Below the pieces are notes generated by a model, which ran no database searches, was not told the DNA's origin, and was given only the letters and a program-made list of their open reading frames with translations. Positions 1 through 5,174 of a stretch of 14,640 nt of DNA are shown here, piece by piece (the stretch's first letter is position 1; each line of letters begins with the position of its first letter). The position numbers were made by a program, and so were the translations under genes. The DNA lies in contig DBQB01000042.1 of assembly GCA_002305685.1 (NCBI GenBank), forward strand, positions 1-14,640, written 5' to 3'. The stretch is from Ruminococcaceae bacterium UBA1405. Its GTDB lineage: Bacteria; Bacillota; Clostridia; Oscillospirales; Ruminococcaceae.

Positions 1-1
1 C

Positions 2-351
2 TTAAACCGTAACTTTATTGTAGGGGAAATGTTACCGGGGAATACGAAACGATCTACGGCAACCCCATAGAGTGCTTTGCCAATATCTCCCCGGCGGTTG
101 GTGAAACCGCTATGCGACAATTTGGTGAAAGTGTCAATTATGACAAAGTAATGGTTATGGATAATTCAGCACCACCGATTGACGAATACTCTGTGCTGTG
201 GGTTGATACCATGCCACAGCTTGACGAAGACGGTAGCTTGCTCTTAGGTAGTGACGGAAACGCCATAACCCCGCACAACTACGAGGTAGAAAAAGTTGCC
301 AGAAGCCTTAACGGTGTGTCCTATGCGATACACAAGGTAAATGTGAGCTAA
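2..351 (+). pseudogene. Remnant of a phage head-tail region structural gene
   Basis: The frame ending at 351 reads from codon 13 without a stop, and its first ATG is at 112, with no ribosome binding site before it. Residues upstream of that ATG (GNVTGEYETIYGNPIECFANISPA) already look like part of the protein, so 112 is unlikely to be the true start. From memory this resembles the small head-tail connector-type protein encoded between capsid and tail genes in clostridial siphoviruses (motifs TGEYE, ANISPA, YDKV, PIDEY, KVARSLN). In the neighbouring frame positions 2-16 read LNRNF, which fits the usual N-terminus of such proteins. A deletion plus frameshift therefore seems to have removed about a dozen codons near position 17. 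The C-terminus looks complete. No other phage structural gene is visible, so this is probably a decayed leftover. Family assignment is by recollection only. Confidence 0.5.
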
Positions 352-360
352 CAGCAAGAA

Positions 361-394
361 AACGCCCTTACCCACGAATATGGGCGAGGGCGTT
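361..394. terminator. Bidirectional terminator between convergent genes
   Basis: AACGCCCT (361-368) pairs with AGGGCGTT (387-394), and CCCA/TGGG pairs inside it. On the minus strand the stem is followed by TTTTCTT, on the plus strand by ATTTCT. It lies 9 bp after the phage-gene stop and 5 bp beyond the minus-strand stop at 400, so it can serve both. Confidence 0.8.
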
Positions 395-399
395 ATTTC

Positions 400-1233
400 T
401 CACTGTATCAATTCACAATCAACCCATGTGCCAGCACTAAGACATTCGCCTTCGAAGGTTATAGTGTCTCCAACGCTGATTGTTTTCAATGCGTCTTCCT
501 GCTCTTTCTCAAACTCCGCATAGAAAAACACAATGGTGTTATCTATCCTAATTTCCATTGTGAGTGTGGCACCACCCGTCAGATTAAACAAGCCGCCTGT
601 ACTCATACCGTTTATTTTTGCGGTTATCTGGTAGCGGTTGTTTTTATAGGAATCATCGGCTCTCAGTTCGTTTTCCTTATAAGCCCTGTATATTTCTTCA
701 TAGCTGACAGAGGTATCTACCTGTTCGGATTCTGTAGATTCTGGTTCTTGTTGTGGATTGGATGTGGTTTCTTCTTCCGTGCCCTTACTGTTTGCAGGCG
801 GTGGTGTTGGTTCAGTAGATTCTACGATCAATTTTTCCACTTTTTCGACCTGTTCATAGCCACAACGACTACATTGTCGAACAATTTCGCCATCGAGCGT
901 TTCGGTTGGCTCAATGCGTGAAATTATCCGTATATCATGCCCAAGAGCGTCAATCGGTTCCGACTTTATTTCACCGCACATTTCACACTTGTATTTAATT
1001 TCTCCGGGCGTGGTGCAGGTTGGTTCTGCTCTGGCGATTTCGATAAAGTCTCCCTTGCAGGACACCGCATATAAAAGAAAACCGCACAGCCATATTAGGA
1101 TAAATGAGATAAGCGTTGCCAATCCCCACCGTCTTTTTGGTTTTTTCGTAATCCATTTTACGATGAATCCAATGAAACACACAAAGGTTGCGACTATTGC
1201 CATAAGTACCATAACGGCAAAAAAGTTTTCCAT
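400..1233 (-). CDS. Membrane protein with zinc-ribbon-like repeats and C-terminal OB-like domain
   Basis: 277 aa. The start at 1233 is chosen because a near-perfect ribosome binding site (GGAGGTGAT) lies 4 bp upstream; the open frame extends 15 codons further without such support. Two hydrophobic segments (about residues 3-26 and 37-58, separated by a basic KKPKRR stretch) anchor it. Next come two repeats with CxxC pairs (KCEMCGE and QCSRCGY, each with an ET.DGE/TPGE and ALGHD-like context), resembling zinc-ribbon repeats of Firmicute surface proteins. A Pro/Thr/Glu/Ser-rich linker leads to a ~100-residue C-terminal domain. That domain (YEEIYRAYKENELRAD, then alternating strands) resembles the OB-fold tRNA_anti-like domain of bacterial envelope proteins. 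It follows the HTH gene by 29 bp on the same strand and is probably cotranscribed. Function is unknown; a lysogeny-linked envelope or exclusion role is only a guess. Confidence 0.75.
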   Translation of the reverse strand: MENFFAVMVLMAIVATFVCFIGFIVKWITKKPKRRWGLATLISFILIWLCGFLLYAVSCKGDFIEIARAEPTCTTPGEIKYKCEMCGEIKSEPIDALGHDIRIISRIEPTETLDGEIVRQCSRCGYEQVEKVEKLIVESTEPTPPPANSKGTEEETTSNPQQEPESTESEQVDTSVSYEEIYRAYKENELRADDSYKNNRYQITAKINGMSTGGLFNLTGGATLTMEIRIDNTIVFFYAEFEKEQEDALKTISVGDTITFEGECLSAGTWVDCELIQ

Positions 1234-1262
1234 CGAGATCACCTCCAACTTTTGAGCGACTT

Positions 1263-1490
1263 TTACTCTTTCACCCAAACAACTTTGAATCCGATAATTT
1301 CAGCAATCTCCTTGACTTCGCTGTATTTGATCGTGCCACGGGTGAGCTTGTTTGAAATGTTCTGTGGCGTGGTTTGTTCATCCGCTGGGCGACTATCATT
1401 CATTTTAGCGACTATATCGACTAACGACCACCCCGAAGCGGCAATATAGGATTTAATTTCATTGCGAATAGAATTGTCTGTAGTGGACAT
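1263..1490 (-). CDS. Small helix-turn-helix DNA-binding protein, probable element repressor
   Basis: 75 aa, preceded by AGGGAGGGGG about 5 bp before the ATG. The sequence has the shape of a short Cro/CI-like helix-turn-helix protein: helix SIRNEIKSYIAASGWSLVDI, then PQNISNKLTRGTIKYSEV as the likely recognition region, then KEIAEIIGFKVVWV. There is no dimerisation or peptidase domain, so it is much shorter than CI- or ImmR-type repressors. It is transcribed away from the plus-strand genes across a region with an inverted repeat, which is the usual position of an element's own repressor. The specific family (a DUF6471-like fold is possible) and the repressor role are inference. Confidence 0.7.
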   Translation of the reverse strand: MSTTDNSIRNEIKSYIAASGWSLVDIVAKMNDSRPADEQTTPQNISNKLTRGTIKYSEVKEIAEIIGFKVVWVKE

Positions 1491-1523
1491 AAAATCCCCC
1501 TCCCTTTTATTAAAGTCACATTC

Positions 1524-1552
1524 AGTATATCACAGAATACATTATAATGCAA
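1524..1552 (-). promoter_or_regulatory. Candidate promoter of the HTH/membrane-protein pair
   Basis: On the minus strand TTGCAT (1547-1552) and TATACT (1524-1529) are 17 bp apart, 34 bp upstream of the HTH start codon. The -35 box is a poor match and overlaps one arm of the inverted repeat at 1549-1566, so binding there could repress it. A second TATAAT (1541-1546 region) lacks a good -35. Confidence 0.45.
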
Positions 1553-1605
1553 CGATAGACACTAAAATAAATATTTTTCTTCGATTTAGTGTTGACATTC
1601 GTTGC
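1549..1605. promoter_or_regulatory. Inverted-repeat operator between divergent promoters
   Basis: GCAACGATAGACACTAAA (1549-1566) is the reverse complement of the two ends of 1585-1605 (TTTAGTGT ... TCGTTGC), with three extra bases in the second copy. The second copy contains the TTGACA of the plus-strand promoter, and the first overlaps the minus-strand -35. A partial third copy (TTGCGATATAGTGT) precedes the plus-strand -10. This is the expected layout for a repressor acting on both promoters. The link to the 75-aa HTH protein is inferred. Confidence 0.6.
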
Positions 1606-1620
1606 GATATAGTGTATAAT
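1592..1620 (+). promoter_or_regulatory. Consensus sigma-A promoter for the plus-strand element genes
   Basis: TTGACA (1592-1597), a 17-bp spacer and TATAAT (1615-1620). Both hexamers are perfect. It lies 40 bp upstream of the ATG at 1661 and could drive the run through the integrase. The inverted repeat overlapping the -35 suggests repression. Confidence 0.85.
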
Positions 1621-1660
1621 GAAACCATAGCAAAACGAACTTAACAAGGAGGAAAACACA

Positions 1661-2011
1661 ATGGCAAAAATGACGATTGCACAGCAAAGGGAAAAAGCGG
1701 TTTATCAGCTCGCACAGCGAAAGAACCTCACCCCAACAGAACAGGACATACAAGACGCACGGCGCACCATGAATAGTTTTTATAGGCTTTGCGGATTGGA
1801 CGAACAATTATTGTATTTGGAAAATGACGAGCGGACGCACGACAAGCCCTATACATTGGAAAAAGCCGCAAAGCGTGATAGATGGTTTGACAGGCTCAAC
1901 ACCATTTTCAAAAAAGATTATAATGCTTGTTTGGTGTATTTCGGGTACTGTCCTACCATTTGCGAGAACGGCACAACACAGGATTTATATTTAAGACATT
2001 TCTACAATTAA
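1661..2011 (+). CDS. Hypothetical protein, first gene of the integrase run
   Basis: 116 aa, start supported by AAGGAGG 8 bp upstream. I do not recognise the family. It is a soluble, charged protein with no membrane segment. The N-terminal third (MTIAQQREKAVYQLAQRKNL, then TEQDIQDARRTMNSFYRL) is predicted helical, and the C-terminal part is richer in aromatic residues (FKKDYNACLVYFGYCP). It has no obvious DNA-binding motif. It is the first gene after a strong promoter, and its stop overlaps the ribosome binding site of the next gene, so the two are translated from one message. Codon use is AT-rich like the rest of the element. It may be a small phage or ICE early protein; function unknown. Confidence 0.75.
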   Translation: MAKMTIAQQREKAVYQLAQRKNLTPTEQDIQDARRTMNSFYRLCGLDEQLLYLENDERTHDKPYTLEKAAKRDRWFDRLNTIFKKDYNACLVYFGYCPTICENGTTQDLYLRHFYN

Positions 2012-2024
2012 GGAGGTTTTGAGC

Positions 2025-2291
2025 ATGAGCATTAACGAAATTATGAAAGAGCTTGCACAGTACAAACGGTTGCAGGACGAAACAGCCGCCATTATTGAGG
2101 GTTTGACAGACCAGATAAAAGCCTACATGATCGAAAATCAGCTTGACACCATTACCGGGGACGAGCACAAAGCCACATACAAAACCGTTACAAGCTCTCG
2201 TATTGATACAACGGCATTAAAAAAGGCTTTGCCCGATGTGGCTACAGCCTACACCAAAACCACAGAAACACGCCGTTTTACATTTGCATAA
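2025..2291 (+). CDS. Small phage-type hypothetical protein with N-terminal coiled coil
   Basis: 88 aa. The ATG at 2025 is chosen because AGGAGG (2011-2016) lies 8 bp upstream; a TTG two codons earlier is too close to it. The first half (SINEIMKELAQYKRLQDETAAIIEGLTDQIKAYMIEN) is a heptad-like amphipathic helix. It is followed by a short strand-rich part (ATYKTVTSSRIDTTALKKALP) and an ending TETRRFTFA. Small proteins with this layout occur in early regions of Firmicute phages, some near recombination genes, but I cannot name a function. It is translationally linked to the gene upstream and lies 119 bp before the integrase. Confidence 0.75.
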   Translation: MSINEIMKELAQYKRLQDETAAIIEGLTDQIKAYMIENQLDTITGDEHKATYKTVTSSRIDTTALKKALPDVATAYTKTTETRRFTFA

Positions 2292-2348
2292 AAAATAGCC
2301 CTTGATCTAACCGCCGCCACAGCAAGAGAGATTAAGAGCTATATACCC

Positions 2349-2384
2349 GGAGCGGGTACGGTATTACTTTACTATATCCGCTCC
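2349..2384 (+). promoter_or_regulatory. Stem-loop in the integrase leader
   Basis: GGAGCGGGTA (2349-2358) pairs with TATCCGCTCC (2375-2384), ten base pairs including one G-U, with a 16-nt loop. No T-run follows, so it is not a simple terminator. It ends 12 bp before the integrase ribosome binding site (AAAGGAG), so it could affect transcript stability or integrase translation. Confidence 0.5.
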
Positions 2385-2410
2385 CAAATTTCAAGAAAGG
2401 AGCCGAAACA

Positions 2411-3682
2411 ATGGCAAGTTATACCGCACGAAAGAACAAAGCCGGGGAAATTGTAAGCTATCAAATAAAGGTCTCAAGAGGACGGGACAAGCTCACAGGC
2501 AAGCAATTAACCCCATTCACTACCACATACACCCCGCCCACCGGGTGGAGCAAAAAAGCCGTTGAGCGTGATTTAATCCGCTTCATGGGCGAATTTGAAG
2601 CCGCCTGTAAGCGTGGGGAGATACTCACCAAGGAACAGGAAAAAGCCCTTGCGGTTGAGCAGATCGAACAGGCAAAGCGGGAACAGGCAGAGCAAGAACG
2701 CAAGCCCACCTTTAACGCTTATGCGTCCCAATTCATCAAGGAAAAATCCACCGTATACGCTCCCGGTACATTGGAAAATTACCGAATTGTATTACGGAAA
2801 GCCGCTGTTGTATTTGGTGATATGAAGCTGGAAGACATAGATTTTCTATCTGTCAAAAAATACATTACCGATCTACAGACAAACGGTACAAACGATTTTA
2901 ACGGCAATCCGTTAGCCCACAAAACAATATTGAAACATTATATTGTTTTACACGCTCTTTTTGCAAATGCCGTTGAAAATGAAGTTATTGAAGTTAGCCC
3001 CATGCAGAAAATGAAGCGCCCAAAGCCACGGAAAGACGAAACGCCGAAAGAAGCTATCGCATATAGCGAAAGCGAAATTGCCTATATTATGGATTGTCTG
3101 AACAATGAGCCGCTAAAGTGGAAAGCGTTAATCATGTTTGCCATTGATAGCGGTTGCCGCCGTGGTGAAATCGTGGGCTTGCGATGGGAAGAAATTGATT
3201 TCAAAACGGGCAAAGTCAACATTTGCCGAAATGCCCAATACACCGCCGGGAAAGGTACTTACATCAGTACCACGAAAAACAGAAAAAACAGGGTGATCTA
3301 CCTAAATCGTCCCGTTTTAACAGTATTGGCAGAATGGAAACGGCAACAGGCGCTTTTGCATTTCGGGCAAGGCATACCGCTAAACGGGTTCTGTTTTACA
3401 CAGGATAACGGAAAAATGATGAATCCGCAAGCGCCAACCTCCTATTTAACCCGGTTCGGAAAGAAATACAATTTGCCGGGGATTCACCCCCACGCCCTAC
3501 GTCACACCATGGCTACACTTAGCATAGCCAATGGAGCGGACATTGTAAGCATTAGCGAAAAGTTGGGACATTCTGAACCCTCTATAACGCTCAATGTTTA
3601 CAGCCACGCCAACGAAGAAGCCCAACGGCGAGCCAATGAAGTTTTGGCAGAAGCTATTTACAACAATCAAAAACACGCATAA
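2411..3682 (+). CDS. int: Tyrosine recombinase/integrase
   Basis: 423 aa with all catalytic residues visible: R250 in DSGCRRGE, K289 in STTKNRKNR, H361 and R364 in HPHALRHTM, H387 in KLGHSEP and the nucleophile Y397 in LNVYSHA. The N-terminal ~95 residues (an arm-binding-like strand region, TARKNKAGEIVSYQIKV, then a charged helix rich in E/Q/K) precede a SAM-like core-binding domain (about 100-200, FNAYASQFIKEKSTVYAPGT). The catalytic domain runs from about 215. This is the layout of phage and Tn916-type integrases that excise and insert elements at a specific att site. The start has AAAGGAG 8 bp upstream. It is transcribed toward the likely element end, where short repeats resembling arm-type binding sites lie. 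It appears intact. I see no recognisable excisionase gene beside it. Confidence 0.95.
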   Translation: MASYTARKNKAGEIVSYQIKVSRGRDKLTGKQLTPFTTTYTPPTGWSKKAVERDLIRFMGEFEAACKRGEILTKEQEKALAVEQIEQAKREQAEQERKPTFNAYASQFIKEKSTVYAPGTLENYRIVLRKAAVVFGDMKLEDIDFLSVKKYITDLQTNGTNDFNGNPLAHKTILKHYIVLHALFANAVENEVIEVSPMQKMKRPKPRKDETPKEAIAYSESEIAYIMDCLNNEPLKWKALIMFAIDSGCRRGEIVGLRWEEIDFKTGKVNICRNAQYTAGKGTYISTTKNRKNRVIYLNRPVLTVLAEWKRQQALLHFGQGIPLNGFCFTQDNGKMMNPQAPTSYLTRFGKKYNLPGIHPHALRHTMATLSIANGADIVSISEKLGHSEPSITLNVYSHANEEAQRRANEVLAEAIYNNQKHA

Positions 3683-3703
3683 GATAAAAGGAGATAACCA
3701 CAC

Positions 3704-3892
3704 ATGAACAGTATTTTGCATTTGGAAGAAACCGCCCTCGAATTGAAAGCCCTTTTGACGGTACTTAGTGCCGCTGATGGAGACAATAGACAGGCAATGC
3801 AAGAAATGCCCTATGCCCTACAGGTTGCCGCCAGAATGGCAGATGATCTATATTGCACGATAGCAGACGCAAGAGCGCAGGAGGTAAGATAA
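3704..3892 (+). CDS. Small hypothetical protein downstream of integrase
   Basis: 62 aa, start supported by AAAGGAG with a 10-bp spacing, 21 bp after the integrase stop. It is acidic and Ala/Leu-rich and looks almost wholly helical (NSILHLEETALELKALLTVLS, then YALQVAARMADDLYCTIADARAQ). I do not recognise a family. It is not basic and lacks the winged-helix look of an excisionase, though size and position would suit an accessory recombination or regulatory protein. Its stop codon directly abuts the next start. Confidence 0.6.
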   Translation: MNSILHLEETALELKALLTVLSAADGDNRQAMQEMPYALQVAARMADDLYCTIADARAQEVR

Positions 3893-3964
3893 ATGTTGTT
3901 TTGGGTATGCTTATTGATTTTTCCGTTCGTTGTCCTTGCGGAGCTTTTGAAAATGAATAAATAA
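3893..3964 (+). CDS. 23-residue membrane micropeptide
   Basis: The ORF reads MLFWVCLLIFPFVVLAELLKMNK and stops at 3964. It starts immediately after the preceding stop (TAAATG), and AGGAGG about 7 bp before the ATG lies inside the preceding gene, so it is placed for coupled translation. One hydrophobic helix of about 17 residues with a positively charged tail suggests a membrane-inserted peptide. It could be a holin-like or toxin-like peptide, or a chance ORF. Ribosome binding site and spacing favour real translation. Confidence 0.5.
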   Translation: MLFWVCLLIFPFVVLAELLKMNK

Positions 3965-3982
3965 AAAATTGGAGGTAGTACA

Positions 3983-4150
3983 ATGACAATCGACAAACTG
4001 AAAACACGGGCAAAAGCCTATAATATGACAATTCGCAAAGATGGAAAAGGTGGTTATGTGTTGGTAGACATTGACACAAATTGCGCCGCCGCTCCCGCCC
4101 CGATGAACATTGAACAAGTAAAAAAATGGTTAGATGATTTAGACCAGTAA
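3983..4150 (+). CDS. Small hypothetical protein, last gene of the integrase run
   Basis: 55 aa, with GGAGG 7 bp upstream of the ATG, 18 bp after the micropeptide stop. It begins with a basic helix (MTIDKLKTRAKAYNMTIRK), continues with a strand pair (GGYVLVDIDTN) and an Ala/Pro linker, and ends with an acidic helix (NIEQVKKWLDDLDQ). I do not recognise a family. Short proteins of this shape are common in Firmicute mobile elements. A terminator starts 15 bp after the stop, so it closes the integrase transcription unit. Confidence 0.6.
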   Translation: MTIDKLKTRAKAYNMTIRKDGKGGYVLVDIDTNCAAAPAPMNIEQVKKWLDDLDQ

Positions 4151-4165
4151 CAGTAATAAGCGAGA

Positions 4166-4194
4166 GCCGCCCGGATTCGTCCGGGTGGTTTTTT
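4166..4194 (+). terminator. Rho-independent terminator of the integrase run
   Basis: CCGCCCGGA (4167-4175) pairs with TCCGGGTGG (4180-4188) around a TTCG tetraloop, followed by TTTTTT (4189-4194). A strong GC stem plus U-run, 16 bp after the last small gene. Confidence 0.95.
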
Positions 4195-4430
4195 CTTTCG
4201 CTGTCTGCCGCCGCACAGTCCGGCGATGATCTGGAATTATCCAGAGCACGAGAAAGGACACACAGAGCCGCTACACAGGCTTTTTGTTTTGGGTGTGTTC
4301 TGTGATATTGGACAACAGGTAAAACACAATACAGAGCCACCGAGGTTGCTTTCTTGCCTATTCCTTGCGCTCATGGGGTTGCATTTACACGAAAAAAGAA
4401 TTTTAGACGATTATCTGTAATGTAGATGTG
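4195..4430. other. Gene-poor stretch at the end of the element
   Basis: No ORF here has a ribosome binding site. The 64-codon frame at 4226-4420 starts after a GC-rich stretch with no AGGAGG and reads like no protein I know. A small perfect hairpin, CTGGA/TCCAG, is at 4231-4244. The octamer ACAGAGCC occurs twice (about 4261 and 4330). The stretch leads into the short-repeat region and is probably non-coding end DNA of the mobile element. Confidence 0.5.
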
Positions 4431-4516
4431 TGTCTTTATTGTCTTTACTGTCTTTTCCGTCTAAAATGTCTTTTCTCGATAGGGTTGTCTTTTGCGTCTA
4501 TTCGTCTATCTGTCTA
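4431..4516 (+). repeat. Array of YGTCT words at ~9-bp period
   Basis: TGTCT or CGTCT begins at 4431, 4440, 4449, 4458, 4467, then after one missing unit at 4486, 4495, and then 4503 and 4511. Most copies are TGTCTTTWN. Two inverted copies (AGACA at 4531 and 4540, again 9 bp apart) follow. Tandem short words next to an integrase and close to the element end suggest a protein-binding array such as integrase arm sites; an iteron-like role is an alternative. Confidence 0.7.
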
Positions 4517-4521
4517 TGTGT

Positions 4522-4532
4522 AAAATCAACAG
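4522..4532 (-). repeat. 11-bp repeat CTGTTGATTTT, inverted copy
   Basis: AAAATCAACAG is the exact reverse complement of the two tandem copies at 4650-4671. It sits between the YGTCT array and the inverted AGACA pair. Confidence 0.75.
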
Positions 4533-4551
4533 ACAAAAAAGACAATAAAAA

Positions 4552-4599
4552 TGGTTAGAAATATTTTGTCTTCCCGGCTAACCACAATCAATTATTGTG
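4552..4599. repeat. Two short inverted repeats in the element end
   Basis: TGGTTAG (4552-4558) and CTAACCA (4578-4584) are perfect arms 19 bp apart. Overlapping this, CACAAT (4583-4588) and ATTGTG (4594-4599) form a second hairpin with a 5-nt loop. They add to the repeat-rich architecture beside the presumed attachment site. Function unknown. Confidence 0.5.
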
Positions 4600-4649
4600 A
4601 GATCGACAAAGCCACCATTCAGCACTAAGCCCCGGCGGTTTTTTGCCCT

Positions 4650-4671
4650 CTGTTGATTTTCTGTTGATTTT
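4650..4671 (+). repeat. Tandem pair of 11-bp CTGTTGATTTT
   Basis: Two perfect head-to-tail copies at 4650-4660 and 4661-4671, with a third inverted copy at 4522-4532. Paired 11-bp words about 20 bp from the host gene boundary have the size and position of integrase arm-type sites in Tn916-like elements. Binding by this integrase is inferred. Confidence 0.7.
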
Positions 4672-4689
4672 TTGGAGTTTTGAGCATAG

Positions 4690-4736
4690 AAAAAAGCCTG
4701 TAAACAGGCGAAAAAACGCATGAATACAGGCTTTTT
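4690..4736 (-). terminator. Terminator of the rplM-rpsI operon
   Basis: On the minus strand GCCTGT and ACAGGC (4696-4709) form a tight stem followed by TTTTTT. An outer alternative, AAAAAGCCTGTA (4691-4702) with TACAGGCTTTTT (4725-4736), gives a 12-bp stem. It begins 13 bp after the rpsI stop. It is probably the last host feature before the mobile element; the att core may touch it. Confidence 0.85.
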
Positions 4737-4749
4737 GATTGTGTTGTAA

Positions 4750-5148
4750 TTATCTCTTGCTGAACTGGGGAGCGCGACGGGCAGCCTTGAGGCCGTACTT
4801 CTTACGCTCTTTCATACGAGGATCGCGGGTCAGGAAACCAGCTTTCTTCAGGATGGGACGGATCTCGTCGCCGGTCTGCAGCAGAGCACGGGAGATGCCG
4901 TGACGGATTGCGCCAGCCTGTCCGGAAACGCCGCCGCCAGCTACGGTGCAGACGATGTCGAACTTACCGGTGCTCTCGGTCAGCTCCAGGGGCTGACGAA
5001 CGATCAGCTTCAGGGTTTCCAGGCCAAAATAATCGTCAATGCTTCTGCCATTGACGGTGATGTTGCCGCTGCCAGCATACAGTCTCACTCTGGCAACAGA
5101 GTGTTTTCTTCTGCCGGTGCCATAAAAATAAGGTTTCTTATCGTACAT
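4750..5148 (-). CDS. rpsI: 30S ribosomal protein S9
   Basis: 132 aa, full length for bacterial uS9. It carries the family signature block GGGVSGQAGAIRHGISRALL and the conserved basic tail ending RRAPQFSKR, which reaches the ribosomal P site and contacts tRNA. The N-terminus, YFYGTGRRKHSVARVRL, is also typical. The start has AAGGAGG about 8 bp upstream and lies 26 bp after the rplM stop, so the two form the usual L13-S9 operon. It ends next to the mobile element without losing any residue. Codon use is that of a highly expressed resident gene. Confidence 0.99.
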   Translation of the reverse strand: MYDKKPYFYGTGRRKHSVARVRLYAGSGNITVNGRSIDDYFGLETLKLIVRQPLELTESTGKFDIVCTVAGGGVSGQAGAIRHGISRALLQTGDEIRPILKKAGFLTRDPRMKERKKYGLKAARRAPQFSKR

Positions 5149-5174
5149 AGGATTGGTCCTCCTTCCAAATCAAA

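Noticed and set aside
3765..4340. 191-codon minus-strand ORF opposite the small element genes
   Set aside because: No ribosome binding site, Cys/His/Ser-rich low-complexity translation, and it opposes three plus-strand ORFs with good ribosome binding sites.
4226..4420. 64-codon plus-strand ORF as a gene
   Set aside because: No ribosome binding site, no recognisable motif, and it lies after a strong terminator in repeat-rich DNA.
4431..4544. CRISPR array
   Set aside because: The repeated words are 5-7 bp with a 9-bp period and no spacer-length unique segments; no cas gene is present.
4609..4645. Plus-strand terminator GCCACC...GGCGGTTTTTT
   Set aside because: One mismatch in a six-bp stem and a 17-nt loop, with no gene directly upstream; too weak to list as a feature.
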